Source of the DNA: Mastigias papua
Lineage: Eukaryota; Cnidaria; Scyphozoa; Rhizostomeae; Mastigiidae
Direction of reading: 5' to 3'
Assembly (NCBI GenBank): GCA_964019165.1
Contig: OZ025268.1
Span: 11,986,359-12,050,358 of the forward strand
Length of the DNA: 64,000 nt
This document shows positions 1-17,944 of the stretch, piece after piece (the stretch's first letter is position 1; each line of letters opens with the position of its first letter). Under the pieces are notes generated by a model. The model had not been told where the DNA came from. It ran no database searches and saw nothing but the letters and a program-made list of their open reading frames with translations. A program made the translations under genes and the position numbers.

Positions 1-1000
1 GTTCAATGGCGGGGAAGTCAAGTCTCCTCGTCAAACCAATGGCCACTAAAAAGTGAAGTTGCATAGAAAGTTAAGCTAGAATATATGTGTTTCAATGACT
101 CTGTTCACTTCTACTATGAAAGAATCACACTCAAGACAAGAGATGAAATAAATATCACTTTTAAATATTCAATATTAACACCATACAAGCCTATGGCCAC
201 ACATACAAAAAAAAATGAAAAATTTCATCAGAAAATGCAAAATGAATTCAAACAAGCAAAATCAGATGAAAAAATTTGCATCATGGGAGACCTAAGTCCA
301 TTAATGGGTAGTGAGGAATACAAAGCAATAGTAGGCAGACATGGATTGGGGCAAGTTGATTTAATTCTGTGAGCAAAGCAGGTTAATTATTGCTAATATT
401 TATATATCAATGACTATTTATTAAGAAATCAAATTGACTACGCCATGTTCAATGACAGACTTAGAAATAGTGTATAACAAAACCAAGACATACCCTGGAA
501 GTGACATCAGCTCAGATCACTACCCCGTGGTAACCAATACAAGCAAAGAAGATGAAGAAGCAAAATAATAAAGAACAGTTCAAGGTAAGTTTACTAGAGG
601 AACAATAATATAGAGTTAGATACTATAATGAAGTAAAGGATAATTACGATAAGCTGGCGATCAAAGAGATTGAGCAGCAACCAGAGCACGACCAGAACAA
701 TATCATTGAGGAAAACTGGAACAAATTCGAAAGAGAAAGAAAGAAAGAAAAACTATCGTGGATGACAAGCAAAATACTGAAAGTGATGGAAGATCGAAAG
801 AAATTAAAAGATATAGGTAAAATGAAATACAATGCATTGAACAAGCAAAATTGATGAAGCTTGTAAAGCAGCTTAAGAGAAATCGTATAAGTATCCATAT
901 GAAGAAGTAGGGAACCTTAAAAGACAATTAGAAAACAGGGGAGACGCAGAATAAAGTTTCTACATCCAAAGTGTGAAAACTGCTCTTTGATCATGAAGAA
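1..1000 (+). mobile_element. LINE remnant, endonuclease part (RTE/Jockey-like)
   Basis: Decayed 5' half of a non-LTR retrotransposon. The reading frame around 85-372 carries the APE-type endonuclease signature MGDLSPLMG followed by VGRHGLGQ, which resembles the GDFNA...GKHG motif of craniofacial-development-protein-2-like LINE endonucleases. Near 490-530 a frame reading YPGSDISSDHYPVV matches the SDH catalytic motif. At 555-850 comes the basic linker typical of these elements (WMTSKILKVMEDRKK). Several stops and frame changes show it is dead. The matching reverse-transcriptase part is at 3180-4230, so the intervening DNA is probably later insertion. The clade is uncertain. Confidence 0.75.
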
Positions 1001-1020
1001 TATCAACCAGATGGTTGAGT

Positions 1021-1118
1021 ACATTACAGAGCTCAATCATTCATTCATTCAATCAATCAATCAATCATTCAATCAATCAATCAATCAATCAAGTAATCAA
1101 TCAACCAATCAATCGTAA
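1021..1118. repeat. (AATC)n-like microsatellite
   Basis: Imperfect tetranucleotide run of tcaa/ttca units. It may be the tail of a LINE insertion, since the CR1-like LINE ending at 20966 has a similar AAATC tail. Confidence 0.8.
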
Positions 1119-1309
1119 ATCTTATTTACAGTTGGCTGCATGTAGTTGTCATAACTAATTAATACTAATTATCTATTTTACAAAATAATAATAACAAAAA
1201 TAAAGTCTAACTTACGTGCAAATACAACTTGTACAGTTTCTACCATCCCAGTGCGTATATCTTTTTTCAAATTTCTTAAGAGAGAATGTTAATTTAAGCT
1301 CATCATTAA

Positions 1310-2214
1310 AGGGGAAGTTCGGGAAAAAACTAAAATTTAATATGTTGTAGAGAATGTCGCAAAACCCCATGATCTGAAGTGTTTTTGCTCTTACTTGCGT
1401 ACTTCCGCTGATATTCCCAGTTGTTTCTCGTCAAAATCCACCTCGTGCTAGGCCGCCATCCTCACCTTTTTGCAAGACAGAAGTTGTTGTTGCACTGACG
1501 TCATCACGTGCAGAAAGACTCTGAATTACTACCTTTGACTACAAAAGTTGGGAATGTTATACCCATTTCTGTGACCTAAAAGCGATTCAGTGGTATTGCA
1601 AAGACACAAATACATCAAATCAGAGCTGCAAATATATCTTTTATTATTCTGGAAGTCGCTTATGAGTCAATATGGCTGAATATAGTAAGGGGTCGTCAAA
1701 AGAATGTTGTATTGAAGTAGCGAAACAAAATAGACAGAAGTGCCTGACAGTGTTCGTTTGAAGTTGTTTTACATGGGAACTGGGAAGAAACTTGAGCACT
1801 GGGATACTGATTTGAGGACCGAGTCAGGACATTGCGATATTGATTTGAGGGCCAATGTTCGTAAAACTGAACGAGAAGGAATTGCTAATAGTAACTAGTG
1901 TATATGTGGAAAGAAATGCCGGTCAGTGCAAATTTATTGAAAAAGTTTGGACTATCAAGATACAATTGAGATTTCTGATCATTCGTTTACAGGTAATAGT
2001 TCTTTTGGTTAGACATTTTAAACATGATATTTTTGAATTTCCTCCAAACATTGATCCATAAGGGGCCACTTTACTAAGACTTTTTGTACAAAGCATGTAT
2101 ACGATGTTTTTTAAAATGGTTTTGCGCAAGTAAGAGCAAAAACACTTCAGATCATGGGGTTTTGCGACATTCTCTACAACATATCAAATTTTAGTTTTTT
2201 CCCGAACTTCCCCT
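1310..2214. mobile_element. TTAA-flanked MITE, copy 1
   Basis: Non-autonomous DNA transposon of 905 bp. Both ends read AGGGGAAGTTCGGG inward, and the inverted arms stay similar for about 90 bp (1310-1397 against 2125-2214). A TTAA lies directly outside each end, at 1306-1309 and 2215-2218, which is the target preference of piggyBac-type elements. No transposase is inside; the short ORFs look random. A second copy at 49204-50181 shares the termini and about 200 bp of the left interior, including TTGTTGTTGCACTGACGTCA. Confidence 0.85.
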
Positions 2215-2342
2215 TTAAGGGTATTCTATAACAGACTCCCTCTGCAGGATAAGGAATTTAATCCATGGCACTTGGAATTTACTGAGGGGAGTTTGCATAA
2301 TTCCTCAGTGCGAAGATTATATTGAACATCTTTCTTTATTTT

Positions 2343-2350
2343 GATGATGG

Positions 2351-2430
<80 letters not shown>

Positions 2431-2455
2431 TTGATGATCATGATGGTGATGATGT

Positions 2456-2498
<43 letters not shown>

Positions 2499-2499
2499 A
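2343..2499. repeat. (GAT)n trinucleotide repeat
   Basis: About 155 bp of GAT repeats with a few interruptions. It produces apparent poly-Asp and poly-His reading frames on the two strands, which are artefacts of the repeat. Confidence 0.95.
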
Positions 2500-2564
2500 G
2501 TGAGCTGATGCTAGCCCATGGTTGGAGACCTCCTCGTGGTGGCAAGCGGGCACAGAGAGACTCT

Positions 2565-3090
2565 GCCCTTAAGTTGATAGTGATTCATTTCGCGAAGATT
2601 CAGAATTGGGGCAGATGTTGACGACCTGTGGCAAACTGTCCAACCAGGCCCCTTGAGTGAAAGTCAGGCACAGCAGCTTCAGGCTGCAGCTCTGATAAGT
2701 AACTGTTGGGGTAACAGAGTGGATTGAGTGTAGCCGACTCAATCACCTCTTCTAAACAATTTGAAGGCGACACTGAGCTCAGGGTCAGCCTAGGCCCCGT
2801 AAGGGGCGTACAGGAAAAGACAAGAAAAGATAGTGAGCTGATAGTGAGTCACCTAGCAAAGATTCAGAATTAGAGCAGTTGCTGATGATTTGTGGCAAAC
2901 TCTCCAACCAGATCCCTGTGGTGAACAGCAGGCTCATCAGATCAGCCCCCAGTTCTGCCAAGTAACTGTTGGGGTAACAAAGTGGATTGAGTGTAGCCGA
3001 CTTCATCACCTCTTTTAAGAAATATACAGGCTGTCCACTGACCCCAGGATCAGTCTCAGGTCTCATAAGGGAAAAACGAGCAAGGAGAAG
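2565..3090. repeat. Diverged tandem duplication of about 270 bp
   Basis: Two head-to-tail units. Both contain AAGATTCAGAATT, then TGGCAAACT.TCCAACCAG, then AACTGTTGGGGTAACA.AG and TGGATTGAGTGTAGCCGACT. Unit 1 is about 2565-2825 and unit 2 about 2830-3090. They are clearly related but diverged. No product is recognised. Confidence 0.75.
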
Positions 3091-3179
3091 AAAACTCGTG
3101 AAGGACGTAGCGAGAAAGAAGAAGAAGGAGAAGAAGATGATGATGAAGATGATGATGATCAATCATATGACCAATTGCT

Positions 3180-4230
3180 ATGAGATCACAAGTGGAGATA
3201 GCATATTCAAATGAGAAGTTGAGTAAGTGAAAACATCCCTGAAGGATGGGAAGCGATAGTACAAAATGAAAAAGCAACAGAAGGTAGCAGTTATAAAGTC
3301 AAACCTTTGTAATATTATTAAAATGGTGGTATAATTGCAACAGAAATGAAAGATTCATATTTGCTACCTTGCCAAAGAAGCCCAAAGCTCAAATTTGTAC
3401 ATACTTGAAAACAATATGTCAAATGAACAATGTAATAATGCTATTCTTAAAAGTAACACATCAGAGAATAATAGATACGATTGCTAAAGAAACAAGCCAT
3501 CTACATAGCATGTTTAGATCAGCAACAGGAACGAGAGAAGATATTTTCAATCTATGAATAGTATGTGAGAGGTCGACTGAAGTACACAAAGATGTATAAA
3601 GCTGCTTTATTGACTATACAAAAGATTTTGTCAAACAAAGCAAAATGATAGAACACTTATATGAAATTAGAATAAATGATAAAGATCTCAAAATAACCAG
3701 ATTTTACTGGGAATAGAGGGCAGCTGTAAGAGACGAGCATGGTCTAATAAAATACTTCAAAATCAAGAAGGGGATACGGCAAGGTTGTATTCCGCCACAG
3801 ATTCTATTCAATCGGTACACCTAAAAAACATTCAGAGTTAAATATTTGGCAGGTTTTAACTTAGGAGGAATCGATATAAATGGTTTGAGATATGCTGATG
3901 AAACAACTTTTGCTAACGAAAATAATCAAGATCTACAAGAACTAGTAGCAACGGCAAATGAGAAAAGAAAGCCCTACAGAATGGCAATGAATATCAAGGA
4001 AACAAAATATGTGGTGATGAGTAGGAGAGATCAATAGAAAACTTTTAATATCTGCAAAAAAAGAATCGAAAATTAAAGGTCAACAGCATGGTCTACTTGG
4101 GTTATTAGGCCACAGAAATTAAAAGAAGGGAAGCAATTGCAAGATCTGAAAAACAATACCTCGCACATGCATTCTCACAACTGAACTATTTTTATAAGCT
4201 CCTACGCAATGTTCAAAAGTAAAAAATAAA
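3180..4230 (+). mobile_element. LINE remnant, reverse-transcriptase part
   Basis: Decayed RT domain matching the endonuclease fragment at 1-1000. Recognisable blocks in order are a GTREDIFNL motif (about 3528-3555), a CFIDYTKDF block (about 3603-3630), KKGIRQGC (about 3768-3790), and RYADETTF with the degraded catalytic YADD motif (about 3888-3912). After that come MNIKETKYVVMS (about 3990-4020) and a VYLGY-like stretch near 4090. At least three frameshifts or stops interrupt it. The family resembles endonuclease-RT LINEs of the RTE/Jockey group. It is not functional. Confidence 0.8.
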
Positions 4231-4608
4231 TTCTCCACAATATTCACTCATGGATCGCAATAGTCTCCGGTGTTTCTTTCTGTTACTCTTTGTTGCTGTC
4301 TCAAGTCCTATGCATGTTTGTGTTGATTGCTCACTTTCGTATTTGGATATATCATTTAAGGTGTCATTGATAAAAAATAGCGGAATTTTTAATTAGCAAA
4401 TTATTCACTATATTCGCCACCTAGATGTAATTCCTATATCAAAGTGATACATGCTGTGTGTTATTGAACCAAATTGGTTGTACCAAAATCTTTCCTACAT
4501 ACGCTATTTCACTTAATTGTTATTATGTATCAATGGTATAACAGTTTTCATGAATCTCACATAACGGTAGAATGATGAGCATTATTTGCTGTATTTCACT
4601 TGTCTGTA

Positions 4609-4701
4609 TGTCTGTATGTAGACGTTTCGATTAAAATCTTCATCAGTACTCCAATAGTACTAATGAAGATTTTAATCGAAACATTTACATGCAGACAAGT
4701 A
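4609..4701. repeat. Palindrome built from two hammerhead-like units
   Basis: The left arm (4609-4650) and right arm (4656-4700) are inverted copies of the same sequence, containing TTCGATTAAAATCTTCAT and its complement. The left arm read on the minus strand is a good hammerhead core. The right arm on the plus strand has CTAATGA in place of CTGATGA and lacks the GTC cleavage triplet, so it is a degenerate copy. Confidence 0.75.
4617..4654 (-). ncRNA. Type I hammerhead ribozyme motif, minimal
   Basis: On the minus strand the sequence reads GUA-CUGAUGA, then a stem II hairpin GAUU-UU-AAUC, then GAAAC, then GUC-UAC. All invariant core positions (CUGAUGA, GAAA, UH cleavage site after GUC) are present. 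Stem III is almost absent and stem I is only 3 bp, as is usual for the minimal hammerheads reported in Penelope-like element repeats. Activity is inferred, not shown. Confidence 0.65.
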
Positions 4702-4715
4702 TATTTTTGGTTGAT

Positions 4716-4835
<120 letters not shown>

Positions 4836-4901
4836 TGATCCTAAGCCGCATCCACAACGTATATAAATTGTATAAAAAGAGTAAACCACAAATATACTTT
4901 C

Positions 4902-4953
4902 CTGTAAGTAGACATTTCGATTAAAATCTTCATCAGTACTAAACTTACAGTGA
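4902..4953 (-). ncRNA. Type I hammerhead ribozyme motif
   Basis: On the minus strand: CUGUAAG, a short bulge, GUA, CUGAUGA, stem II GAUU-UU-AAUC, GAAAUGUC, then UACUUACAG. The outer arms close stem I (GUA/UAC plus CUGUAA/UUACAG with an internal bulge), and the cleavage triplet GUC is in place. This is the most complete hammerhead in the window. It shares its core with the motif at 4617-4654, so both probably come from the same Penelope-type element. Confidence 0.75.
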
Positions 4954-5291
4954 CATTGGGCCCGCTTAAATTACCTACATAACAATGGGGTCACAATTGA
5001 TATTACCTAAGGGGGACCTACCTATTAACACCTCATGATAAATTAAGAATACATTATATGGGAGGGCCGAAGCTGTGAAGTAAGAAACAAAGGAGGATGA
5101 TACAGAGCATATAAGGTGATGCAAAGAGTGCGAAAAGTGTGAAGAAAAGAAGAATAGATGCTGGATAGACGCAAACTGGACAAAAGAAGCAATTAACAAT
5201 GGGAAAGTGCACAGGGGACCGCCAACGATCCACACATCTGACGCCAAATCCCACAGGCACAAAGCCCCGCAGTCCATACCGCCAGAATGTA

Positions 5292-7130
<1,839 letters not shown>

Positions 7131-7235
7131 CGATTTTCTTCGTGTATTATCTGATTTTATAATATTGAGAAATTTTGGCAAAATATATACATATATAAAT
7201 ATCTTTTTCATTCGGCTAAAGCTGACATAGGTAAA

Positions 7236-11253
<4,018 letters not shown>

Positions 11254-11489
11254 TATATATATGTGTCAAAGGGCAAAGGTCTAAAATATGTAATATTACT
11301 ATTAAAAGAAAATGCAACGTAAGGTTAAAGCTAAATAGCTATAAAAGGTAAATTACACAATGAACTTAAATGATTCACCAATGAGGAACAATCTACGTGT
11401 AACGACAAAAATAGTATATAATATTATGTAATCCATATGTCCAAAAGTGTCCATTACGTCATTTGCCATGTGGGGTGTTCATAGTCACA

Positions 11490-12757
11490 ACATTACTCCT
11501 CTCGTAGTGTCAAGCCTCCCAGCTTGAGAGATAATGTTAAACAGCGCGAATAAGATCCGGTGTATAAGTATCGTCAGGTCTAGTGATATACGGCTCGGAA
11601 CTATCATGTGAAGTGTCGGCAAGAGGCTCAGATGAAATAGATTCGTGGGCAGAAAAGCTTTCAGTTGGTAGATCACAATCGGCAAGGTCAGGAGGTTTCA
11701 TCAAGCACTGGAGGGTCAAGCGGTCGAGTAGAAGGATCGTAGTAGGGTTTCATGCGGTTGGCGTGCACTGGCACCGAGACAGGGCGATTATCGAGTGTAC
11801 GCAAACGGAAATGAACAGGCGAAAGTTTTGCGACAATGGGGTATGGGCCATGATAATGGTGAGAGAGTTTTTTGGACAGTCCTTTGCGATTCTTAGGTGT
11901 ATAGATCCATACTTTAGACCCGATGTCAAATGTAACGGGTGCAGCGTTTTTGTCGTATTGGAACTTCATTTTCTGCTGTGCAAGCTGGATATTGGATGCA
12001 ATGATTATCTGAGATTCCTCTAAATTGGAAACGGGCACGTAACGCTGCGACAGAGGAAGAAACATTCGAATCTGGTAGCAACAATGTGACATCCAGGGGA
12101 AGACGCGGTTCGCGACCATACAGAAGATAAAACGGGGATTCACCGGTTGTGGCATTGGGTGCGACACGATGTGCAAAAAGAAAGAGAGGGAGATGTTTGT
12201 CCCAATCTTTCTGATGGGTACTGACATACATACTTAGGCCATCACATAGTGACGAGTTGAAACGCTCTACCAGCCCATCCGTTTGAGGGTGATATGCTGT
12301 AGTGTGTAATCGACGGGTGTTCATGATGTTACAGACAGCTTGTACAACAGAAGACAGGAAATTCGATCAACGATCGGACAAGAGCGTACGTGGGGCACTA
12401 TGACGAGCTAAGATTTTGTAAATGAGGAGTTGTGCAATACGTGTGGCTTCGATAGATGGAAGAGCATAAGCTTCAGGCCATCGTGTATAATAATCAGAGA
12501 AGACCAAAATGTACCGATTACCTTCATGTGTGACTGGTAAAGGTCCTAAAATATCCATAGCAAGGCGGTCGAAAGGGCCGTCAACAGGGATCGGAAGTAA
12601 AGGCGCTTTATGGTGATGCCGGGGGCGTTTACGCATGGCACAATCGACGCATGTTCGACACCAGTGTTCTATGTCCTTAAACATTCCATGCCAGTAATAA
12701 CGATGGCGAACTTTCTCGTAAGTCTTAAGATGACCAAGGTGTCCTGCAGTTGGGTCA
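11490..12757 (-). mobile_element. Ty3/Gypsy pol fragment (integrase)
   Basis: 3' part of a Gypsy pol gene. Reading leftward from 12757: zinc-binding region HLGHLKTYEKV...RTCVDCAMRK; the integrase core with MDILGPLPVT; SDYYTRWPEAYALP; TLLSDR; AYHPQTDGLVERFN; then the FLFAHRVAPNATTGESPF and LLYGREPR block; and a C-terminal chromodomain-like segment (VWIYTPKN, GPYPIVAKL). A single in-frame TGA follows LLSDR near 12370, and a frameshift lies near 12060. Protease, RT and RNase H are absent, so the element is truncated where it meets the LINE at about 12758. No LTR pair was identified. Confidence 0.88.
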
Positions 12758-14750
12758 GCCCTTATGTCTCCCTCTTAATACCACTATTGTTTAACCATGT
12801 CCACCTTTCCGCTCCTGCACATTCTGCAGTCTGTCTAATAAACTGGCCAGGCAGTACTTTCTCCATCCAGCTTTCTTTTCGCTCTGTTGCTCTTCGAGTT
12901 TTGTAGTCCGTCACAGTTTCCTTTAGCTTCATGTCTGAATTTCGAGCTACACTCAATAGTCGTTCATTGCTCCCCGTTATGTAACTCTCTAGCCCAATTT
13001 TTGATGTTTCTATCGTATCCTCAATACTACAAAGTCCTCTGCCACCTTCCTTTCTTGAAATATGCAGTCGGTCTACATTGCTTTTTGGATGGAGTGTTTT
13101 GTGCATTGTCAACAGCTTTCTGGTGCGTCTATCTAGGTCCTGAACTTCTTATTTCTTCCAATCTAGAAAGGGAACAGAATATCGGACAACTGACACAGCC
13201 CATGCATTAATTGCTTTAATTATGTTTTGTCCATTCAGATTTGTCTCTAGCACTTTCCTCAGTCTTCTCTTATACTCTCTACTAACTGTGTCTTTCATCT
13301 CTGATGTCTTTACAGTGTCTGACTCGTGAGCGCCAAGTTACTTGTAGCTTTCATCTTCTTTTAAGTTCCTTATCAGTTTGTCATTCGGTAAGCTAATGCC
13401 ATGAGACTCAACAATCTTTCCTCTTTTCATGATGAGTGACGCACATTTTTCAATTCCAAAGTCCATCCCTTTGTCTGAGCTGTAAATTCTGACTGTTTGT
13501 ATCAATGACTCTAGATCTTTTTGGCTCTTCCCATACAGTTTTAAGTCGTCCATGTAATGCAAATGGTTTATTTTAACTTTGCTTGCTGAAAACTCGTACC
13601 CGGTGTTTGCTTTTCTCAGGATCCTTGTGAGTGGGATCATTGATACAACAAATAGCAAAGGTGATAAGACATCCCCTTGAAAGATTCCTCTCCTTATTCT
13701 TACTTCTCCAATTACTTCGTTTCTACACGTCATTTCAACTTTCCACGAGGTCGTCGTCTCCTTTAGTAGCTTTTGAACATTCTGACTTAACTTTAGGGCT
13801 GCTAAACATTCCATTTACCAAGAATGGGGGATCAAGTCGTACGCCTTACGATAATCAATCCACGCCATTGATAAATGTTTCTTATGACTTTTCACCACTT
13901 TCGAAATCATCCTATCTATAAAGAGTAGATCTCCAGTTTCTTTGGACTTCCTGTGACATCCTTTTTGCTCTTCAGGTAGCAAATCTTGCCCCTCTAGGTA
14001 TCTGTATATTTCATCATAAAATATGCCTGTAAGCAATTTCCACCCAAAAGGGAAGGCATATTATTGGGCGATAATTACTTGCAACTCTACCTTTGGATCT
14101 GTCTTTTTGAATAAGCAAAGTTCTTCCCTTGGTCGTCCAAAGAGGTGTTTTACCTTCCTCTAAGCATTTTGATAGCGTTAATGCGAGCTGTGAGTGAATG
14201 CTTTTATATTTCTTTAACCAAAATTCTTGGACACCATCAGGCTTAGGTGCTTTCTAGTTGGGAAATTTCATTAGGATTCTCTTAACAGTGTTATCTTTGA
14301 TACTGATATCCTTCTGTGCTTCAATCGCTCCAACTTCTTCGCAGAACTCTTTCAGCCACTCTGCGTCTTTCCTATGTTCTCCTTCAATGCTTCAAATATC
14401 AGACCAGACATTTTTCGCTTTTTCTGGATCTGTTGCTTCACTTTCCTCCCACCGTTAATCATTGGTTAGGAGCTGGTTGAATCCCCTCTCATTATTGGCA
14501 AATAATCTATTTTGCTGAATTTGAGAGATTCTCTGGTTGTATCTTTCTATTTTGGCAGCTTTAGCTTTAATTCGTTGACAAATTATTTCCTTGGTTGATG
14601 GCAGTCCCTTCTGTTTCATCTTACATCTTTTCTGCAGAATATCAGGTTGCCTTTTCTTCAAGCTTCTTCCTTCTATCAGCAAATTAGTTCTTGATTGGTC
14701 CTTGTTTAATACTTTTAGTTGGTTTTCCAACCTTCCTTTCCAATAAGGTT
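12758..14750 (-). mobile_element. R2-like LINE, RT and C-terminal part
   Basis: Minus-strand continuation of the LINE that begins at 18918. In order: PYWKGRLENQLKVL (about 14749-14708) and IERYNQRISQIQQNRLF (about 14545); a SNYRPI RT block near 14090; EEQKGCHRKSKETGDLLFID (about 13975-13920); WIDYRKAYD with the first catalytic Asp (about 13855); FQGDVLSPLLF (about 13680); HLHYMDDLKLY with catalytic YMDD (about 13565-13535); and RLHISRKEGGRGLCSIED (about 13060-13010). Several stops and frameshifts are present. The missing 3' end may be a recombination edge with the Gypsy fragment. Clade assignment to the R2 group is by resemblance. Confidence 0.8.
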
Positions 14751-15030
14751 CAATCACTGCCAAAAGTCCTAGGAACACCCTTTGACCGCAGCATTTTATG
14801 TGACAATTATGAGATTCCGGTGAAGCACAACGGATTACGCCCCCCCTACCCCCCAGAACAATGTTGAATTAACGGTTGGGTTAGCTGACAGTTGTGTGAA
14901 TGCAATTTGACTTACTTACTGTGTATAAAACCTGTATAAATCAACATTGTTTTCAAGGGGAGAGGAGGGGAACGCTCACCAGCCAGATCAAAAAATACAG
15001 TAAGTGTTCCAAGACTTTTGGCATTGATTG
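14751..15030. mobile_element. 280-bp TIR element, left copy
   Basis: A small element with its own inverted ends: CAATCACTGCCAAAAGTC at the left and, complemented, CAATCAATGCCAAAAGTC at the right. The motif TGCCAAAAGTCTTGGAACAC resembles Tc1-like termini. It is nearly identical (about three differences seen) to 17945-18224 and in the same orientation. Together they form the ends of the 3.47-kb insertion in the R2-like LINE. Confidence 0.75.
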
Positions 15031-15514
15031 TCTGAGGAAAATCTGTAAAACGTTGAGGTGTACAGGAAATAGTTGGTGGGGGGTAGGGGTTTTCCATAGT
15101 GCTGAGTTCAATGGTGCCATCTAAAATTACATATATTGGGGGGAAGGTGTAGAATTAAAGGGGTTCATAGAGTTCTACCTCATGAGTTGCTAATTTAGGT
15201 GTATTATTCTTATAGTCGCAGTTGTCTCTTAGTCACAAATAATTGTCTTTCTTTGTCCCCGTTCTTGTCAGTATCGAACATTCGTGCAATAAAAACAAGT
15301 GTTTATACATAGTAAACACATACTGGCAGCAGGAAACTCTTCAATACATGACAAATTTTACTCATATGGCATACAGTTTCTATTCAAACCCACTAATTTC
15401 CTGTCCGTGCAATATGGCGAATGGAAAAGTCTAAGTGGTAAAAAGGGGAATCTAAGGAAAGGTGTCATATATCTAATACTCATCTACGCCACGCATCAGA
15501 ATAACTGAGACAAA

Positions 15515-16593
15515 ATGGTATTTCACGTAAGAATTAGTGCCAAAGCCAGAGCGTATATCTGCTACCTTCGACGAGAGTCCTCCTTGTCGTACAGGGAGAT
15601 TGCTCGACGCTGTAGTATCTCACCATCAAGTGCTGTGAGGATATGTCGGGAGGGCTTTTCTAGCCAAAGTACGAAGAAGAGAACGGGTCGACCAACATTG
15701 ATGACGAAGAAAGTCAAGGGCAGATTTATTCGAACTTTCCGCAAAATGAGAGATGAGAACCCGAACGTCAGAATCGTTGACGTCGCAAAAGAGTGTGAAA
15801 TCACAAGCATCAGCTACAGAACTCTTGTACGTACATTAAGTGATGCTGGGTATCATTTTTTGAGATCCAGAAGAAAAGGTATACTTTTATCAGATGACAG
15901 GCAACGCAGAGTGCGGTATGCAAAAACAGCTCTGAAAAACTTTAACACACACTTTTGGACAGACGAGGTTCTTCTGTATTTGGACGGTGTCTCTTTTAGG
16001 CACAAGCAAAAGCCATATGAAGATGCGTTATGTGCTGGTGGAAAAGTCTGGAGGAAAAGCAATGAAGGGCTGAAATATACGAGCAAAGGATCGAAAAATT
16101 TATCAGGGGGACGTTCGTTGCATCTTTTGGTGGGCATCTCACATTCAACAGGAGTGGTTCTTGCTGAAGAATATGAGAAGATGAACGGACCTTGGTTTGC
16201 CAAATTTGTGCAAGGAACTCTACAAAAGGTCTTAATGGATTGTGCAGTGCTAAAACGCAAGGAGAAATTACTGCTTGTTATGGATAACGACCCAAGCCAA
16301 AGAAGTATGGTAGCAAAAGATGCCTTGCAGGAAATTGGTGCTGAACTTGTAGAAATACCAGCTAGATCACCAGACCTAAATCCCATAGAAAATATTTTCA
16401 TAATATTAAGCGTAGTCTTAGGGAGGATGCATTGAAGCGAAAAATTATCAGGGAGGACTTTGAATCATTTAAACAAAGGGTCTTGAGTACACTTCTCCAG
16501 TATGATGCATCTGTTATTGACCGCACTGTAGAGACAATGACCCTTCGTCTACAGAGAATTGTAAAGTCTGGTGGATATAGAACTAAATACTGA
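15515..16593 (+). pseudogene. Tc1-like transposase, one frameshift
   Basis: DDE transposase that would cut and rejoin element ends at TA targets. The N-terminal helix-turn-helix starts with residues LSYREIARRCSISPSSAVRI, followed by a second HTH-like region to about residue 110. The catalytic triad is visible: D in FWTDEVLLYLDG (about residue 150), D in VMDNDPSQ (about 254), and E in SPDLNPIENIF (about 289), with 34 residues between the last two, i.e. DD34E as in Tc1. The frame breaks at about 16396, where a T run appears one base short. The downstream frame continues sensibly (REDALKRK ... GGYRTKY) to a stop at 16591-16593. Total about 359 residues, a normal Tc1 length. No close flanking TIR of its own was found. 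Confidence 0.85.
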
Positions 16594-17944
16594 ATTCATT
16601 CAAATTACTTGCAATATTATATCTTACAGCTTGTTCATTAGTATTTAAACCATATGAATTATGCAGTATTACAGCGAATTTTCCCTTGTCTATGGTCTCC
16701 CAAGGTGTCCTCAACAAGGTGTCCTCAATGAATACCAGTCGCCCTTTGACTTGTATAAGGAGACGATGGAATTATGCAGATAAGCGAAAAATTTTCCTCT
16801 AATATGGCCTTAAACGACCCAACGCCACACTTTTGCTTAAAAAAACTGCGGCCCTATACCTATAAAGTATTAAACTCAATTCAGCCCAAAGTCGCATTGA
16901 ATTGGATTCCGTCTCCAATGGTATATTCCAAGGGTTTACCATCACGGTTTACCATTCTAGTTTTCCTTATAAAATACGAATGAATTCTTCGATATTGCTG
17001 CAAGTTTGGAAAAAGTGGTACATGAACGCAAACTACAGCTGTCTATATTTGTGAATAAATCTGCTCTAGATTTTCTGAGAAAAACGAGAAAAACTGCACG
17101 GTTTACCATTTTTTGAAATCTGACTTTGATCCTATTCATGTTTATCTGCGTAAAATGGTAAACCGTGGCTATTTCCCAGATTTCACTAAGGTACGAGTAA
17201 TAGACATGTATTTTCGCGTCATCTCATGAAGGTACATATCGATGTACCACTTTTAGCATTGTCCGTTCTTGGGTACCTACTACCAGTAAAGGATAGAAGG
17301 GAAAATAGAAATGGTAAACCGTGGCCAAATTGCACTTTCGCTACCATTACAATGACACCGTAGCTTGTCAACGCTACGGAGGAACAATAGTGTTTACAAA
17401 AGTGACGTGCCTATGCCCACTATTGCAACAACATCTTTGTGAAACAATGACCGCATGGGGAGGCATTTTCTGCTCCTGTTGCTGGAACTACTATTTGAAA
17501 TAGAAGAAGCCCCATCGTACCTGCATCGTTTCAATGTCACAATCTTGTATAACAGAGGCTTTTACGAAAGAGATGGGTGCTTCTGCAGGGGCAAAAAAGT
17601 GGTGTGTCGCTCGAAGATTCGACGTCTTTGCTGTAGTTCGTTTTTGGTGCAGCGAAGTGCACTGAATGGCATTCCAGTAGCAATGTTCTGTTTTTATAGC
17701 ATACAACCTACTCTTCAATCCATACCAGAAAATTTGACATAGAACGTGATGTTCTGTTACAACATTTATAGTTTTTCTCTCACAGTGAAAATGCTACCTT
17801 TTCACGTACCCCACCATGGCTCCTGCCAAAACCAATAGAGATATCGATCTGGAAATATTTCCATTGAAATCAGGACCATGGAAAACCCTATGATACATAT
17901 ATATTTTATTGTCATACTATTGCATGGGCAGTATCTGTCTCAGA
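16594..17944. other. Unassigned DNA with ATGGTAAACCGTG repeats
   Basis: No gene seen. The 13-mer ATGGTAAACCGTG or its complement occurs at about 16944, 17098, 17153 and 17310, in both orientations, suggesting a decayed inverted-repeat element between about 16930 and 17330. Confidence 0.5.

Noticed and set aside
2317..2621. Poly-Asp and poly-His ORFs
   Set aside because: They are only the six frames of the (GAT)n repeat.
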